Shown here: positions 1-8,480 of the stretch, piece after piece | How the letters are laid out: each line of letters begins with the position of its first letter | How positions within the stretch are numbered: position 1 is the stretch's first letter | Source: Atopobiaceae bacterium | Lineage (GTDB): Bacteria; Actinomycetota; Coriobacteriia; Coriobacteriales; Atopobiaceae | NCBI GenBank assembly: GCA_022482785.1 | Contig: JAKVON010000005.1 | Location: 62,001-126,000 of the forward strand | DNA: 64,000 nt | Direction: 5' to 3' | Program-made: the position numbers and the translations under genes | The notes under the pieces: generated by a model | Told to the model about the DNA's origin: nothing | Databases searched by the model: none | The model's input: only the letters and a program-made list of their open reading frames with translations

Positions 1-762
1 GAGGTTCATCATCGGGGTGTTGAGCGCGAGGATCTGCTCGACGCCGCGGAAGTCGCGGTAGACCTCGTCTGCGGCATGGCCGAACTTCTCCTTCTCGTAG
101 TCCTCGCGGACGTAGCTCTTGACCACGCGGATGCCCAGGATGTTCTCCTCGACAGACTCGTTCAGGGCGTCGTACTTCTTGAAGATGCGCCGGAAGATGG
201 GCATGGAGGTCTTGATGACCCAAAAGAAGCCCAGGCCCAGGAGCGGCACGATGGCGAGATAGACGAAGGCGAGCGGCCCCACCATGTAAAACGACATCGC
301 GAGCGCGAAGACGAGCATGATCGGGCAGCGGATGGCCATGCGGATGAGCATCATGTAGGCGTTCTGCACGTTGGTGATGTCGGTCGTGAGGCGCGTGACC
401 AAAGAGCTGGTCGAGAAGCGATCGATGTTAGCGAAGGAGAACGTCTGGATGTTGTAGAACATGTCGCGGCGCAGGTTCTTGGCGAGGCCGCACGAGGCGT
501 CGGAGCACGTGATGCCCGCGGCGGTGCCGAAGGCGAGCGAGGCGAGGGCCATGACGATCAGCATGATGCTGTAGTGGACGATGACGTCGAAGCCGCAGCC
601 CGCCTTGATGTTGTCGATGAGCAGGGCGGTGGCGTAGGGGATGGCGCACTCGAGCGCCACCTCGCCGATGACGAGGGCCGGCGTCGCGATCGAGGCGCGC
701 TTGTACTCGCGGACGCTCCTGCCGAGGGTCGACACGATCTGGCGGAAGGTCAGTTCCTGCAT
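1..762 (-). CDS. ABC transporter, N-terminal membrane domain (partial)
   Basis: Reading leftward from an ATG at 762, the frame stays open to the window edge (254 codons visible). The translation is an ABC-type exporter transmembrane domain: several hydrophobic helices, then the sequence ENILGIRVVKSYVREDYEKE, typical of the intracellular coupling region of MsbA/LmrA-like exporters. The nucleotide-binding domain would lie beyond the left edge. Its start overlaps the end of the MarR gene by 13 bases, which indicates translational coupling and suggests control by that regulator. In such marR-exporter operons a heterodimeric multidrug ABC pair is common; whether a second half-transporter follows cannot be seen. 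Substrate unknown. Confidence 0.85.
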   Translation of the reverse strand, partial: MQELTFRQIVSTLGRSVREYKRASIATPALVIGEVALECAIPYATALLIDNIKAGCGFDVIVHYSIMLIVMALASLAFGTAAGITCSDASCGLAKNLRRDMFYNIQTFSFANIDRFSTSSLVTRLTTDITNVQNAYMMLIRMAIRCPIMLVFALAMSFYMVGPLAFVYLAIVPLLGLGFFWVIKTSMPIFRRIFKKYDALNESVEENILGIRVVKSYVREDYEKEKFGHAADEVYRDFRGVEQILALNTPMMNL

Positions 763-1196
763 TCGAGCTCCTTCCAGTGGTTTGCGGTCTTCTCGAGCAG
801 CTCGAGGAGCTTGGCCCGCTCGTCTGGCGAGAGGGGGGCGAAGGCCTCGCCCTCGAATTCCATGTGCCGCTCGATGCTGGCCTTCGCGCGGTCGAGCCCC
901 TCGGCGGTGAGACGCACGACCATCTTGCGATGGTCCTCGTCGGAGCGGGTGCGCTCGACGAGGCCCTCGGCCTCGAGCTTGGAGATGGCCTCGGAGAACG
1001 AGCCGCTCTGGATGTCGAAGAGGGACTGGAGCTCCCCCTGGGGCATCTCGTCGCCCCGCTTGTGGAGCATGACGAGGATGTGCGACTGGCCCGAGCGGCC
1101 GCCGAAGTTGTAGTGGAGGTAGTGGCCGCAGAAGCCGAGGTCACGCAATATGAGGCGCTCCTGCGGGAGGTCCTCCGGGGGCTGTGTCCGGAACAT
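750..1196 (-). CDS. MarR-family transcriptional regulator
   Basis: A 148-residue winged-helix regulator. The central part (SHILVMLHKRGDEMPQGELQ, then SGSFSEAISKLEAEGLVER) matches the MarR DNA-binding helices, and DEDHRKMVVRLTAEG is the wing. The ATG at 1196 is chosen because AGAAAGGAG precedes it at good spacing; a longer open frame to 1295 would run through a promoter-like region. It is the first gene of an operon with the ABC exporter. A perfect 12-bp inverted repeat lies about 50-80 bp upstream and is a plausible autoregulatory operator. MarR proteins usually repress an adjacent exporter and are released by small ligands; the ligand here is unknown. Confidence 0.9.
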   Translation of the reverse strand: MFRTQPPEDLPQERLILRDLGFCGHYLHYNFGGRSGQSHILVMLHKRGDEMPQGELQSLFDIQSGSFSEAISKLEAEGLVERTRSDEDHRKMVVRLTAEGLDRAKASIERHMEFEGEAFAPLSPDERAKLLELLEKTANHWKELECRN

Positions 1197-1244
1197 GTGG
1201 CTCCTTTCTCGTCCGAGCAATGCTAACGCCACGAGAGAAAAAAG

Positions 1245-1277
1245 CAAGGTACCGAGATAAAAAACCTCGGTACCTTG
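1245..1277. promoter_or_regulatory. Perfect inverted repeat, candidate MarR operator
   Basis: Arms CAAGGTACCGAG (1245-1256) and CTCGGTACCTTG (1266-1277) are exact reverse complements separated by 9 A-rich bases. Each arm contains the palindrome GGTACC. It lies upstream of the marR-exporter operon, in the space shared with the pst operon. Without a T-tract it does not look like a terminator. Confidence 0.55.
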
Positions 1278-1312
1278 ACGATTCCGTGGGGCCACACGGT
1301 CCGCAGGGTTTT

Positions 1313-1348
1313 GTCAGCTGACGGTAAAGCCTGGTCAGAGCTAGGTAA
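1313..1348 (+). promoter_or_regulatory. Phased GT(C/A)A repeats upstream of pstS, candidate Pho box
   Basis: GTCAG-N5-GGTAA occurs twice, at 1313-1327 and 1334-1348, with a 21-bp period. The four GTCA/GTAA cores start at 1313, 1324, 1334 and 1345, i.e. every 10-11 bp. OmpR/PhoB-class regulators bind tandem direct repeats of 11-bp period, and this site precedes a pst operon that encodes such a regulator. No clear -35/-10 pair was identified; TAGCAT at 1389 is a possible -10. Confidence 0.4.
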
Positions 1349-1459
1349 CGACCCGCGTTCGAGCTCTCGGGACAGGACCTGCGCCTCCTAGCATTCAGGT
1401 CGAGAAAAGGCCTGTGGGCGGGTGCGCCCAGGGCCTCACACACCTCCGAAGGGAGAAGC

Positions 1460-2383
1460 ATGCACACGCACATCATCGATCGACGCTCTTTCGTGGCGGC
1501 TGCAGGGACGGCCGCCCTCGTGGCGGCCTGCGCGCTCGCGGGCTGCGGCCAGGGCGGCACGTCCGCCGCGACCACCGGCTCGCAGGCTTCCGGCTCGGTC
1601 ACCGCGGTGGGCTCGACCGCCCTCCAGCCGCTCGTCGAGGCCGCTGCCGAGCAGTACATGGGGAAGAACCCCAGCGTGCAGATCACCGTCCAGGGCGGCG
1701 GCTCGGGCCAGGGCATCACCCAGATCGCGCAGGGGGCCGTCCAGATCGGCGACTCCGACGTCTTCGCGGAGTCGAAGCTCCCCAACAAGTCGGACGCCTC
1801 CAAGCTCACCGACAACAAGGTGGCCGTCGTGGGCATGGGGCCGGTCGCGAACAAGGACGTCGCCATCGACAACCTCACGATGGACCAGCTCAAGGGCATC
1901 TTCACGGGCACCATCACCAACTGGAGCCAGGTGGGCGGCCCAAATGAGGCCATCACGGTGATCAACCGCGCCTCCGGCTCGGGCACCCGCGCCACCTTCG
2001 AGGACGCCGTGCTGGCAGGCACCGCCGTGCCCGACTCGTTCAAGCCCCAGGAGCAGGACAGCTCGGGCACCGTCGCCAAGATGGTCGCATCGACCCCAGG
2101 GGCGATCTCCTACCTCGCCTTCTCCTACTTCGACGACTCCCAGTTCAAGTCGCTCTCCGTCGACGGCGTGAAGCCCACGAAGGACAACGTCACGACCAAC
2201 CAGTGGAAGATCTGGGCCTACGAGCACATGTACACCTCCACCTCCCCGGATGCTGCGACCAAGGCCTTCGTCGACTACATGCTGGGAAGCGACGTCCAGG
2301 GTTCGCTCGTCGAGAAGAACGGCTACATCCCCGTCTCCTCGATGAAGGTCTCCCGCGACGCCTCCGGCAACGTGACGGTCTAG
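1460..2383 (+). CDS. pstS: PstS, phosphate-binding lipoprotein
   Basis: A 307-residue substrate-binding protein of the high-affinity phosphate ABC transporter. The N terminus has a signal sequence with Arg-Arg (residues 8-9), a hydrophobic stretch and a lipobox LAGC with Cys29 as the lipidation site, so it should be anchored outside the membrane. AVGSTALQPLVEA and GGGSGQGITQIAQG are the conserved PstS phosphate-pocket segments, and NRASGSGTRATFEDAV is the classic GSGTR loop. AAGGGAG precedes the ATG. It is the first gene of the pst operon, followed after 9 bases by pstC. Confidence 0.96.
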   Translation: MHTHIIDRRSFVAAAGTAALVAACALAGCGQGGTSAATTGSQASGSVTAVGSTALQPLVEAAAEQYMGKNPSVQITVQGGGSGQGITQIAQGAVQIGDSDVFAESKLPNKSDASKLTDNKVAVVGMGPVANKDVAIDNLTMDQLKGIFTGTITNWSQVGGPNEAITVINRASGSGTRATFEDAVLAGTAVPDSFKPQEQDSSGTVAKMVASTPGAISYLAFSYFDDSQFKSLSVDGVKPTKDNVTTNQWKIWAYEHMYTSTSPDAATKAFVDYMLGSDVQGSLVEKNGYIPVSSMKVSRDASGNVTV

Positions 2384-2392
2384 GCAGACGAC

Positions 2393-3298
2393 ATGTCCAA
2401 GCCTCTCGAAAAGCGGCGCCTCGAGAACGTGGGACTGGGCATCACGGGGGCCTGTGTGGCCCTCGTGGTGCTCCTCGTGGCGACCCTCGTCTTCATGGTG
2501 GCGAGCCGAGGCCTCTCCACCTTCGTCCTCGACGGCATCCCGGTTGGCTCGTTCCTGGGAGGCACGACGTGGAATCCCCACCAGACCGATGCCAGCGGGC
2601 TCCCGAGCGTGGGGGCGCTTCCCATGATCTCCGGCTCCTTCGCGGTCACGCTGCTCTCCTGCCTCATCACCCTGCCCTTCGCCATCGGCTCGGCCATCTT
2701 CGTGGTCGAGGTCGCCCCGGGGTTCGGCAGGCGCGTCTTCCAGCCCATAACCGAGCTCCTCGTGGGCATCCCCTCGGTCGTGTTCGGACTCGTCGGCCTC
2801 ACCGTCGTCGTGGCCTGGACCAGGGGCTGGGCGGGTGGCACGGGCTATGGCATCCTCTCGAGCTCCATCGTGCTCGCGTTCATGATTCTGCCCACGGTGA
2901 CGTCTTTGGCCACCGATGCGCTCGCCGCCGTCCCGGACGGCTACCGCGACGGCAGCTACGGACTCGGGTGCACGAGGTGGCAGACCGTCTGCCACGTGGT
3001 GCTGCCCAGCGCGGCCCCCGGCCTCATGACGGCCGTGGTGCTCGGCATGACGCGCGCCTTCGGCGAGGCGCTCGCGGTCCAGATGGTGATCGGCAACGCC
3101 GCGCAGATGCCCGAGAGCCTCGTCACGCCCGCCTCCACCCTCACGTCGGTCCTCACCATGGGGATGGGCAACGAGGCCATGGGGACGGTCTACAACGATG
3201 TCCTCTGGTCGCTCGCGCTCGTGCTGATGGCCATGTCGCTCGTGTTCATCCTCGTCATCCATCTCATCGGCAGAAGGGGGGCGGCCAAGCATGCCTAG
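2393..3298 (+). CDS. pstC: PstC, phosphate ABC transporter permease
   Basis: A 301-residue inner-membrane permease with about six hydrophobic helices. The EAA-like loop (GYRDGSYGLGCTRWQTVCHV, then VLPSAAPGLMTAVVLG and TRAFGEALAVQMVIGN) is the coupling site for PstB and is diagnostic of PstC. It pairs with PstA to form the transmembrane channel. The gap to pstS is 9 bases, and the 3' end overlaps pstA by 8 bases. Confidence 0.95.
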   Translation: MSKPLEKRRLENVGLGITGACVALVVLLVATLVFMVASRGLSTFVLDGIPVGSFLGGTTWNPHQTDASGLPSVGALPMISGSFAVTLLSCLITLPFAIGSAIFVVEVAPGFGRRVFQPITELLVGIPSVVFGLVGLTVVVAWTRGWAGGTGYGILSSSIVLAFMILPTVTSLATDALAAVPDGYRDGSYGLGCTRWQTVCHVVLPSAAPGLMTAVVLGMTRAFGEALAVQMVIGNAAQMPESLVTPASTLTSVLTMGMGNEAMGTVYNDVLWSLALVLMAMSLVFILVIHLIGRRGAAKHA

Positions 3299-4205
3299 TG
3301 CAAAGGGATCCGCGACGGCCTCGGCCCGCAGGGCCGACAAGGCGGCGACCGTCGTGCTCGCCTGCATCGTGGGCCTCATCTGCGTCGCCCTCGTCGCGAT
3401 CATCGTGGGCATCCTCGTGAGCGGGGCCGGCAAGCTCTTCGATATCAACTTCCTCACGGCCAAGCCCGAGCAGTTCAAGGAGGGCGGCGGCATCGGCCCC
3501 GAGCTCTTCAACTCGTTCTACCTGCTGCTCCTGACGCTTCTCATCTCCGTGCCCGTGAGCCTGGGCGCGGCGGTCTTCCTGGCCGAGTACGCGCCCGAAG
3601 GCCCCGTCACCACCGTCGTGAAGACGGTCATCGAGGCGCTCTCGAGCCTTCCCTCGATCGTGGTGGGCCTCTTCGGCTTCCTGTTCTTCGTGCTCACCCT
3701 GGGCTGGGGCTTCTCGATCATGAGCGGCGCGCTCGCGCTCACGATGTTCAACATCCCCATCCTGGTGCGCGTGATCCAGCAGGCCCTCGAGGCGGTGCCG
3801 CGCGACCAGCGCGACGCAGGCCTTGCCCTGGGGCTCACCCGTTGGGAGACGACGCTCCACATCCTCGTGCCCTCGGCCATGCCCGCCATCATCACCGGCG
3901 TCATCCTCTCGGCGGGCCGCGTCTTCGGCGAGGCCGCGGCGCTCATCTACACCGCGGGCCAGTCGGCGCCTGCCCTCGACTTCCTGAACCTCAACCTGCT
4001 GTCGACGAGCTGTCCCTGGAACGTGTGGCGTCCGGCCGAGACCCTGGCCGTCCACATCTGGAAGATCAACTCCGAGGGCGTGGTGCCCGACCTCACGGCC
4101 ATCTCGAACGGAACGGCGGCCGTGCTCATGGTGTGCATCCTGCTCTTCAACGTCCTGGCCCGCTTTGCCGGCAGGAGACTCGCGAGGAGGCTGACGGCGG
4201 AATGA
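3291..4205 (+). CDS. pstA: PstA, phosphate ABC transporter permease
   Basis: A 304-residue polytopic membrane protein, partner of PstC. It has the PstA signatures ALSSLPSIVVGLFGFLFFV and VPRDQRDAGLALGLTRWETT, followed by VPSAMPAIITGVILSAGR, the permease loop that docks on the ATPase. The start overlaps the end of pstC by 8 bases, and its stop overlaps the pstB start in an ATGA arrangement, so the operon looks translationally coupled. Confidence 0.95.
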   Translation: MPSAKGSATASARRADKAATVVLACIVGLICVALVAIIVGILVSGAGKLFDINFLTAKPEQFKEGGGIGPELFNSFYLLLLTLLISVPVSLGAAVFLAEYAPEGPVTTVVKTVIEALSSLPSIVVGLFGFLFFVLTLGWGFSIMSGALALTMFNIPILVRVIQQALEAVPRDQRDAGLALGLTRWETTLHILVPSAMPAIITGVILSAGRVFGEAAALIYTAGQSAPALDFLNLNLLSTSCPWNVWRPAETLAVHIWKINSEGVVPDLTAISNGTAAVLMVCILLFNVLARFAGRRLARRLTAE

Positions 4206-4968
4206 CGCAGGCAGACGATCTGCTCGTCACGCATGACGTGACGGTGTGCTATGGCTCGCACCAGGCCCTGAACCCCACCTCCCTCGCGTTTTCCGAGGGC
4301 GGCGTCACGGCCCTCATCGGTCCCTCGGGCTGCGGGAAGTCGACCTTCCTGCGCTGCATCAACCTCATGAACCGCGAGATTCCGGGGTGCCGCGTGGGCG
4401 GCGAGATCCTCTATCACGGAAACGACGTGAACTCCCGCTCGCAGGATCTCTTCCAGCTGCGCAAGAGCATCGGCATGGTGTTCCAGCAGCCCAACCCCTT
4501 CCACAAGTCCATCCGCGAGAACATCGTGTTCGCGCCCAGGCGCCATGGGGTCTCCGACAAGGACGAGCTCGATGCCCTGGTGGAGGACTCCCTCAAGGCC
4601 GCGGCCATCTGGGACGAGGTCAAGGACCAGCTCGACCAGAGCGCCTTCGCGCTCTCGGGCGGCCAGCAGCAGCGCCTCTGCATCGCCCGCACGCTCGCGA
4701 TGAGGCCCGACGTCGTCCTCATGGACGAGCCCTGCTCGGCGCTCGACCCCATCTCGACCTTCGCCATCGAGCAGACCATCCGCGACATGGCCGAGCGTGG
4801 CATCTGCGTCGTCATCGTCACCCACAACATGGAGCAGGCAGCCCGCGTCTCCGACCGCACCGCCTACTTCCTGCTGGGGGACATGGTCGAGACGGGGCCC
4901 ACGAAGGAGCTCTTCAGCCGCCCAAGGACAAGCGGCTCGACGACTACCTCACGGGGAGGTTCGGATGA
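4202..4968 (+). pseudogene. pstB: PstB (first copy), phosphate ABC ATPase, one apparent -1 indel near the 3' end
   Basis: Phosphate-import ATPase with Walker A GPSGCGKST, Q-loop VFQQPNPF, signature LSGGQQQR, Walker B VVLMDEP and H-loop THNM. The ATG at 4202 overlaps the pstA stop. The frame is open until about 4919, where CGCCCAAGG appears to lack one C. Restoring it gives the expected PstB ending [15 protein letters not shown] and a stop at 4966-4968, for about 255 residues. As given, the reading frame would run on into the next gene. The indel sits in a C run beside an otherwise perfect protein, so a sequencing or assembly error is more likely than true decay. Confidence 0.85.
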
Positions 4969-5726
4969 TGGCCGAGAACAAGATGGCGGTCGAGCACCTC
5001 GACCTGTACTACGACGACTTCCATGCCCTGAAGGACGTCTCGCTCGGGCATGGAGGAGAACCAGGGTGACGGCCCTCATCGGCCCCTCGGGCTGCGGGAA
5101 GTCGACGCTCCTGCGCTGCCTCAATCGCATGAACGACCGCGTCGAGGGGATGCCGCCACACGGGCTCGGTCCTGCTCGACGGCGAGGACGTGCACGAGGC
5201 CTATGACGTCTGCGACCTCAGGCTCAGGGTGGGCATGGTCTTCCAGCGGCCCAACCCGTTCCCGCTCTCGATCTACGACAACGTCGCCTACGGGCCTCGT
5301 CGCCACCTGCGCCTCTCGAGGGGCGAGACCGACGAGCTGGTGGGGCGCGCGCTTGGGGACGCCGGGGTGTGGGACGAGGTCAAGGACAAGCTCGACCAGA
5401 GCGCCCTGGGCCTGTCGGGCGGCCAGCAGCAGCGCCTCTGCATCGCCAGGAGCCTCGCGATCGGGCCGGACGTCCTGCTCATGGACGAGCCCACGAGCGC
5501 GCTCGACCCCATCTCCACGGCGATGGTGGAGGAGCTCGCCCGCGACCTCGCGGGCCGGTGCACCGTCGTCATCGTTACCCACAACATGCAGCAGGCGACC
5601 CGCATCGCCGACGCGACGGCGTTCTTCCTCCTGGGGGAGCTCGTCGAGGCAGGTCCCACCGCAGAGCTCTTCGCACGGCCGAAGGACCAGAGAACCGAGG
5701 ACTACCTCACAGGGAGGTTTGGCTGA
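4968..5726 (+). pseudogene. pstB: PstB (second copy), phosphate ABC ATPase, three apparent +1 indels
   Basis: A second, divergent PstB directly after the first (ATG at 4968; 4965 also possible). It begins MAENKMAVEHLDLYYDDFHA, then Walker [31 protein letters not shown] and the ending DYLTGRFG. Three extra G bases, near 5044, 5065 and 5147, each in a G run, break the frame; together they restore it. Removing them gives a continuous protein of about 251 residues including [15 protein letters not shown]. Two tandem pstB genes occur in several Gram-positive pst operons. The clustered homopolymer indels argue for sequence error rather than a dead gene, but this cannot be decided here. Confidence 0.82.
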
Positions 5727-6406
5727 TGATCGTCACCAGGGTTGGATACACCAGGCAGTTGAACGAGCTCTCCGAGCACTTCGCCCGGCTCGGCCAGCAG
5801 GTGATCGCAGACATCAACGCGAGCGCGCTCGCCGTCTGCGAGGCGGATGCCGGCTCCGCCGAGGGCATCGTGGAGGCGCGGCGCACGAGCGAGCGGCTCA
5901 GGCGCCTCATCGAGGACAGCTGCATGAGCCTCATGCTCCTCCAGCAGCCCCTCGCCCGCGACCTCCGGCTGGTCACCTCGTCGTTCCGGGCCGTCACCGA
6001 CCTCGCGCGCATCGACGAGATGTGCTCGGACATCGCGATCCTCTCGCTCGAGCTGCCGGCCGGCTCCGTCGCCCCCGTGGCGCAGATCGTCGGTCGCCTT
6101 GCCGAGGGCGCCGCTACAATGGTCGAGAGGGCCACGACGGCGTTCCTCGTCTCGGACGGCGGGATGGCGGAAGGCGTCTTCGCGACGGACGATGCCGTGG
6201 ACGCGCTCTACGAGGAGGCCCGCACGGCGGTCGTGAGCGTCCTGCGCGCCGATGGCGATGGCGGCGAGGGCCTGCCCGAGCTGCTCATGGTCGCGAAGTA
6301 CTACGAGCGCATGGGCGACCACGCCCAGGGAATCGCCGACTGGGCCGTGTTCAACGCGACCGGCCTGTACCGCGGCCGGGGGATAGGCGAGGTCGAGGAC
6401 GAGTGA
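5726..6406 (+). CDS. phoU: PhoU, phosphate signalling regulator
   Basis: A 226-residue all-helical protein with two PhoU repeats, for example LARDLRLVTSSFRAVTDLAR and LLMVAKYYERMGDHAQGIAD. The second contains the ERxGDH motif typical of PhoU metal-binding helices. PhoU links the Pst transporter to the sensor kinase and damps phosphate uptake. The ATG at 5726 overlaps the upstream pstB stop (TGATG). Its own stop overlaps the GTG start of the response regulator. Confidence 0.93.
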   Translation: MIVTRVGYTRQLNELSEHFARLGQQVIADINASALAVCEADAGSAEGIVEARRTSERLRRLIEDSCMSLMLLQQPLARDLRLVTSSFRAVTDLARIDEMCSDIAILSLELPAGSVAPVAQIVGRLAEGAATMVERATTAFLVSDGGMAEGVFATDDAVDALYEEARTAVVSVLRADGDGGEGLPELLMVAKYYERMGDHAQGIADWAVFNATGLYRGRGIGEVEDE

Positions 6407-7083
6407 TCTACTACGTCGAGGACGACAAGAACATCCGCGAGCTGACGGTCTACGCGCTCACGCAGGCCGGGCTCGACGCGAGGGGCTTCTCGGACGACGT
6501 GGCGTTCCGCTGCGCCTGCGCCGAGCGCACCCCCGACGCGGTGCTTCTCGACATCATGCTCCCCGGGACCGACGGCCTCGAGATACTGCGCCGCATGCGC
6601 GAGACCCCGAGCCTCGAGCAGGTCCCGGTCATGATGCTCACGGCCAGGGACACGGAGCTCGACACGGTGACGGCCCTCGACGGAGGGGCTGACGACTACC
6701 TCGCGAAGCCGTTCGGCATGATGGAGATGGTGAGCCGCGTGAGGGCGCTCCTGCGCCGCTCGGCGTCCCTGCGGCATGGGCAGGGCGCCGCCCGCCCGCT
6801 CGCCTGCGGCCCTCTCGTCATGTGGCCGGCCAAGCGCGAGGCGACGATAGCGGGCGAGCCCCTCTCGCTCACGATGCGCGAGTACGACCTGCTGTCGTTC
6901 CTCGCGGCAGACCCCGGCGTCGTCTACTCGCGCGAGACGCTCCTTCAGAGGGTCTGGGGCTGGGACTTCGACGGGGGCAGCCGCACCGTCGACGTCCACG
7001 TGCAGACGATCCGGCAGAAGCTCGGCGACCACGCGGACCTCATCGAGACGGTCCGCGGCGTCGGCTATCGGCTCAGGGGCTGA
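6403..7083 (+). CDS. PhoB/PhoP-like response regulator (OmpR family)
   Basis: A 226-residue two-domain regulator. The receiver domain has acidic residues D7 and D8, the phospho-acceptor D50 in DAVLLDIMLPG, a conserved T and K (LAKPFG), and is followed by an OmpR-type winged helix (SLTMREYDLLSFLAADPG, TVDVHVQTIRQKLG, GVGYRL). The start is GTG at 6403, overlapping the phoU stop; no in-frame ATG fits as well. The position after pst-phoU and before a kinase suggests phosphate control of this operon, probably through the repeats upstream of pstS. Confidence 0.92.
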   Translation: MIYYVEDDKNIRELTVYALTQAGLDARGFSDDVAFRCACAERTPDAVLLDIMLPGTDGLEILRRMRETPSLEQVPVMMLTARDTELDTVTALDGGADDYLAKPFGMMEMVSRVRALLRRSASLRHGQGAARPLACGPLVMWPAKREATIAGEPLSLTMREYDLLSFLAADPGVVYSRETLLQRVWGWDFDGGSRTVDVHVQTIRQKLGDHADLIETVRGVGYRLRG

Positions 7084-7088
7084 GCGGC

Positions 7089-8480
7089 ATGGCCGACTCG
7101 CGAGCCGAGCTGCCGTCCCTCTCGAGAAAGACGTTTCACGCGCTCGTGGCCGTCTCGGTGACGGCCGTCGTCGTGGCCGGCCTCGTCGCCGCCGCGCTGC
7201 TGCGTCAGGCGACCCTGGGCGATGCCGAGGCCGAGCTCGCCCGCGAGACGAGCGCGGTGGCCGCGGCGCTCGACCGGTCGGACGATCGGGTCTCTACCGC
7301 CCGGGCGATGGACCTCGACCAGGTGCGCCTCACGCTCGTGGCCGCCGACGGCACGGTGCTCTACGACAACCGGGACGACGCCGCGCGGATGGTCAACCAT
7401 GCCAGCCGCGAGGAGGTGGGGGAGGCCCTCTCGACGGGCGTGGGCTCCGCCGAGCGCATGAGCGCGACCGTGGGCTACGTGAGCATCTATCGGGCCGCCC
7501 TCCTGTCGACGGGCGAGGTCGTGCGCCTGTCGGTCGACAAGGCCGGGGCGATGGCGGCCTTCACCGCGATGGTCCCCGCGCTCCTCGCCCTCGCCGCCGT
7601 CCTCGTCGCCCTGAGCTACCTCGCGAGCCGCTCCCTCACCAGGAGGATCGTCGGGCCCATCGCAGCCATCGACCCGGCCGCCCCCCAGGCGACGGTCCCC
7701 TACGGCGAGCTCGTCCCCCTCGCCTGCCGCATCGACGAGCAGCAGGAGCAGCTCAGGGAGCAGATGTATCGTCTCGAGGACTCCGAGCAGATGCGGCGGG
7801 AGTTCACGAGCAACGTCACCCACGAGCTCAAGACGCCCCTCTCGTCGATCTCCGGCGCCGCGGAGCTCATCCGCGACGGCATCGCCAGGCCCGCCGACGT
7901 CCCGGACTTCGCCGGCCGCATCGTGGCCGAGTCCGCGCGCCTCACCGACCTGGTGAACGACATCCTGACCCTCTCGAAGCTCGACGAGTCGGAGCGTGCC
8001 GGCGCGCGCGAGCTTCTGGGCAGCACCGAGCGGGTCGACCTCCTCCAGGTCGCGAGGAACGTGTGCGACCGCCTGCGCACCGCATCCCGGGCGGCCGGGG
8101 TCACGCTCCGCGCGGAAGGGCAGGGCGCGACCGTCGTGGGCAGCGCCCGCCTCCTCGATGAGCTCGTCTACAACCTCTGCGACAACGCGATCCGCTACAA
8201 CCATCCGGGCGGCTCGGTCTCGGTCGAGGTCTCGACGGGCGACGGCGGGCCTGCGCTCAGCGTCTCCGACACGGGCATCGGCATCGCCGCCGACCAGCAG
8301 GAGAAGGTCTTCGAGCGGTTCTACCGGGTCGACGCCGGCCGCTCGCGCGAGAGCGGCGGCACGGGCCTCGGGCTCGCCATCGTGAAGCACGCCGCCCTCT
8401 TCCACGGGGCGCGGATCGACCTCGAGAGCGAGCCGGGAAAGGGGACGTGCGTCATCGTGACGTTCCCCGCCCAGGGTTGA
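7089..8480 (+). CDS. PhoR-like sensor histidine kinase
   Basis: A 463-residue membrane kinase. There is one helix near residues 20-40, an extracytoplasmic segment, and a second helix near 160-180. The HisKA motif NVTHELKTPLSSI has the phospho-acceptor His245. ATP-binding boxes follow: N box NLCDNAIRYN, G1 DTGIGI, F box FERFYRVD, G2 GGTGLGLAIVK. The ATG at 7089 lies 5 bases after the regulator stop. The 3' end overlaps the convergent hybrid kinase gene by 29 bases. It is inferred to sense phosphate status with PhoU and Pst, by analogy to PhoR. Confidence 0.9.
   Translation: MADSRAELPSLSRKTFHALVAVSVTAVVVAGLVAAALLRQATLGDAEAELARETSAVAAALDRSDDRVSTARAMDLDQVRLTLVAADGTVLYDNRDDAARMVNHASREEVGEALSTGVGSAERMSATVGYVSIYRAALLSTGEVVRLSVDKAGAMAAFTAMVPALLALAAVLVALSYLASRSLTRRIVGPIAAIDPAAPQATVPYGELVPLACRIDEQQEQLREQMYRLEDSEQMRREFTSNVTHELKTPLSSISGAAELIRDGIARPADVPDFAGRIVAESARLTDLVNDILTLSKLDESERAGARELLGSTERVDLLQVARNVCDRLRTASRAAGVTLRAEGQGATVVGSARLLDELVYNLCDNAIRYNHPGGSVSVEVSTGDGGPALSVSDTGIGIAADQQEKVFERFYRVDAGRSRESGGTGLGLAIVKHAALFHGARIDLESEPGKGTCVIVTFPAQG

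Noticed and set aside
1436-3511. Long minus-strand open frame opposite pstS-pstC
   Set aside because: Arises from the GC-biased codons of the real genes; its translation is rich in His, Arg, Asp and Gly without domain similarity.
4202-5726. Programmed frameshifting in the pstB genes
   Set aside because: Four separate events in both directions, without slippery heptamers, fit sequence error better than a programmed mechanism.
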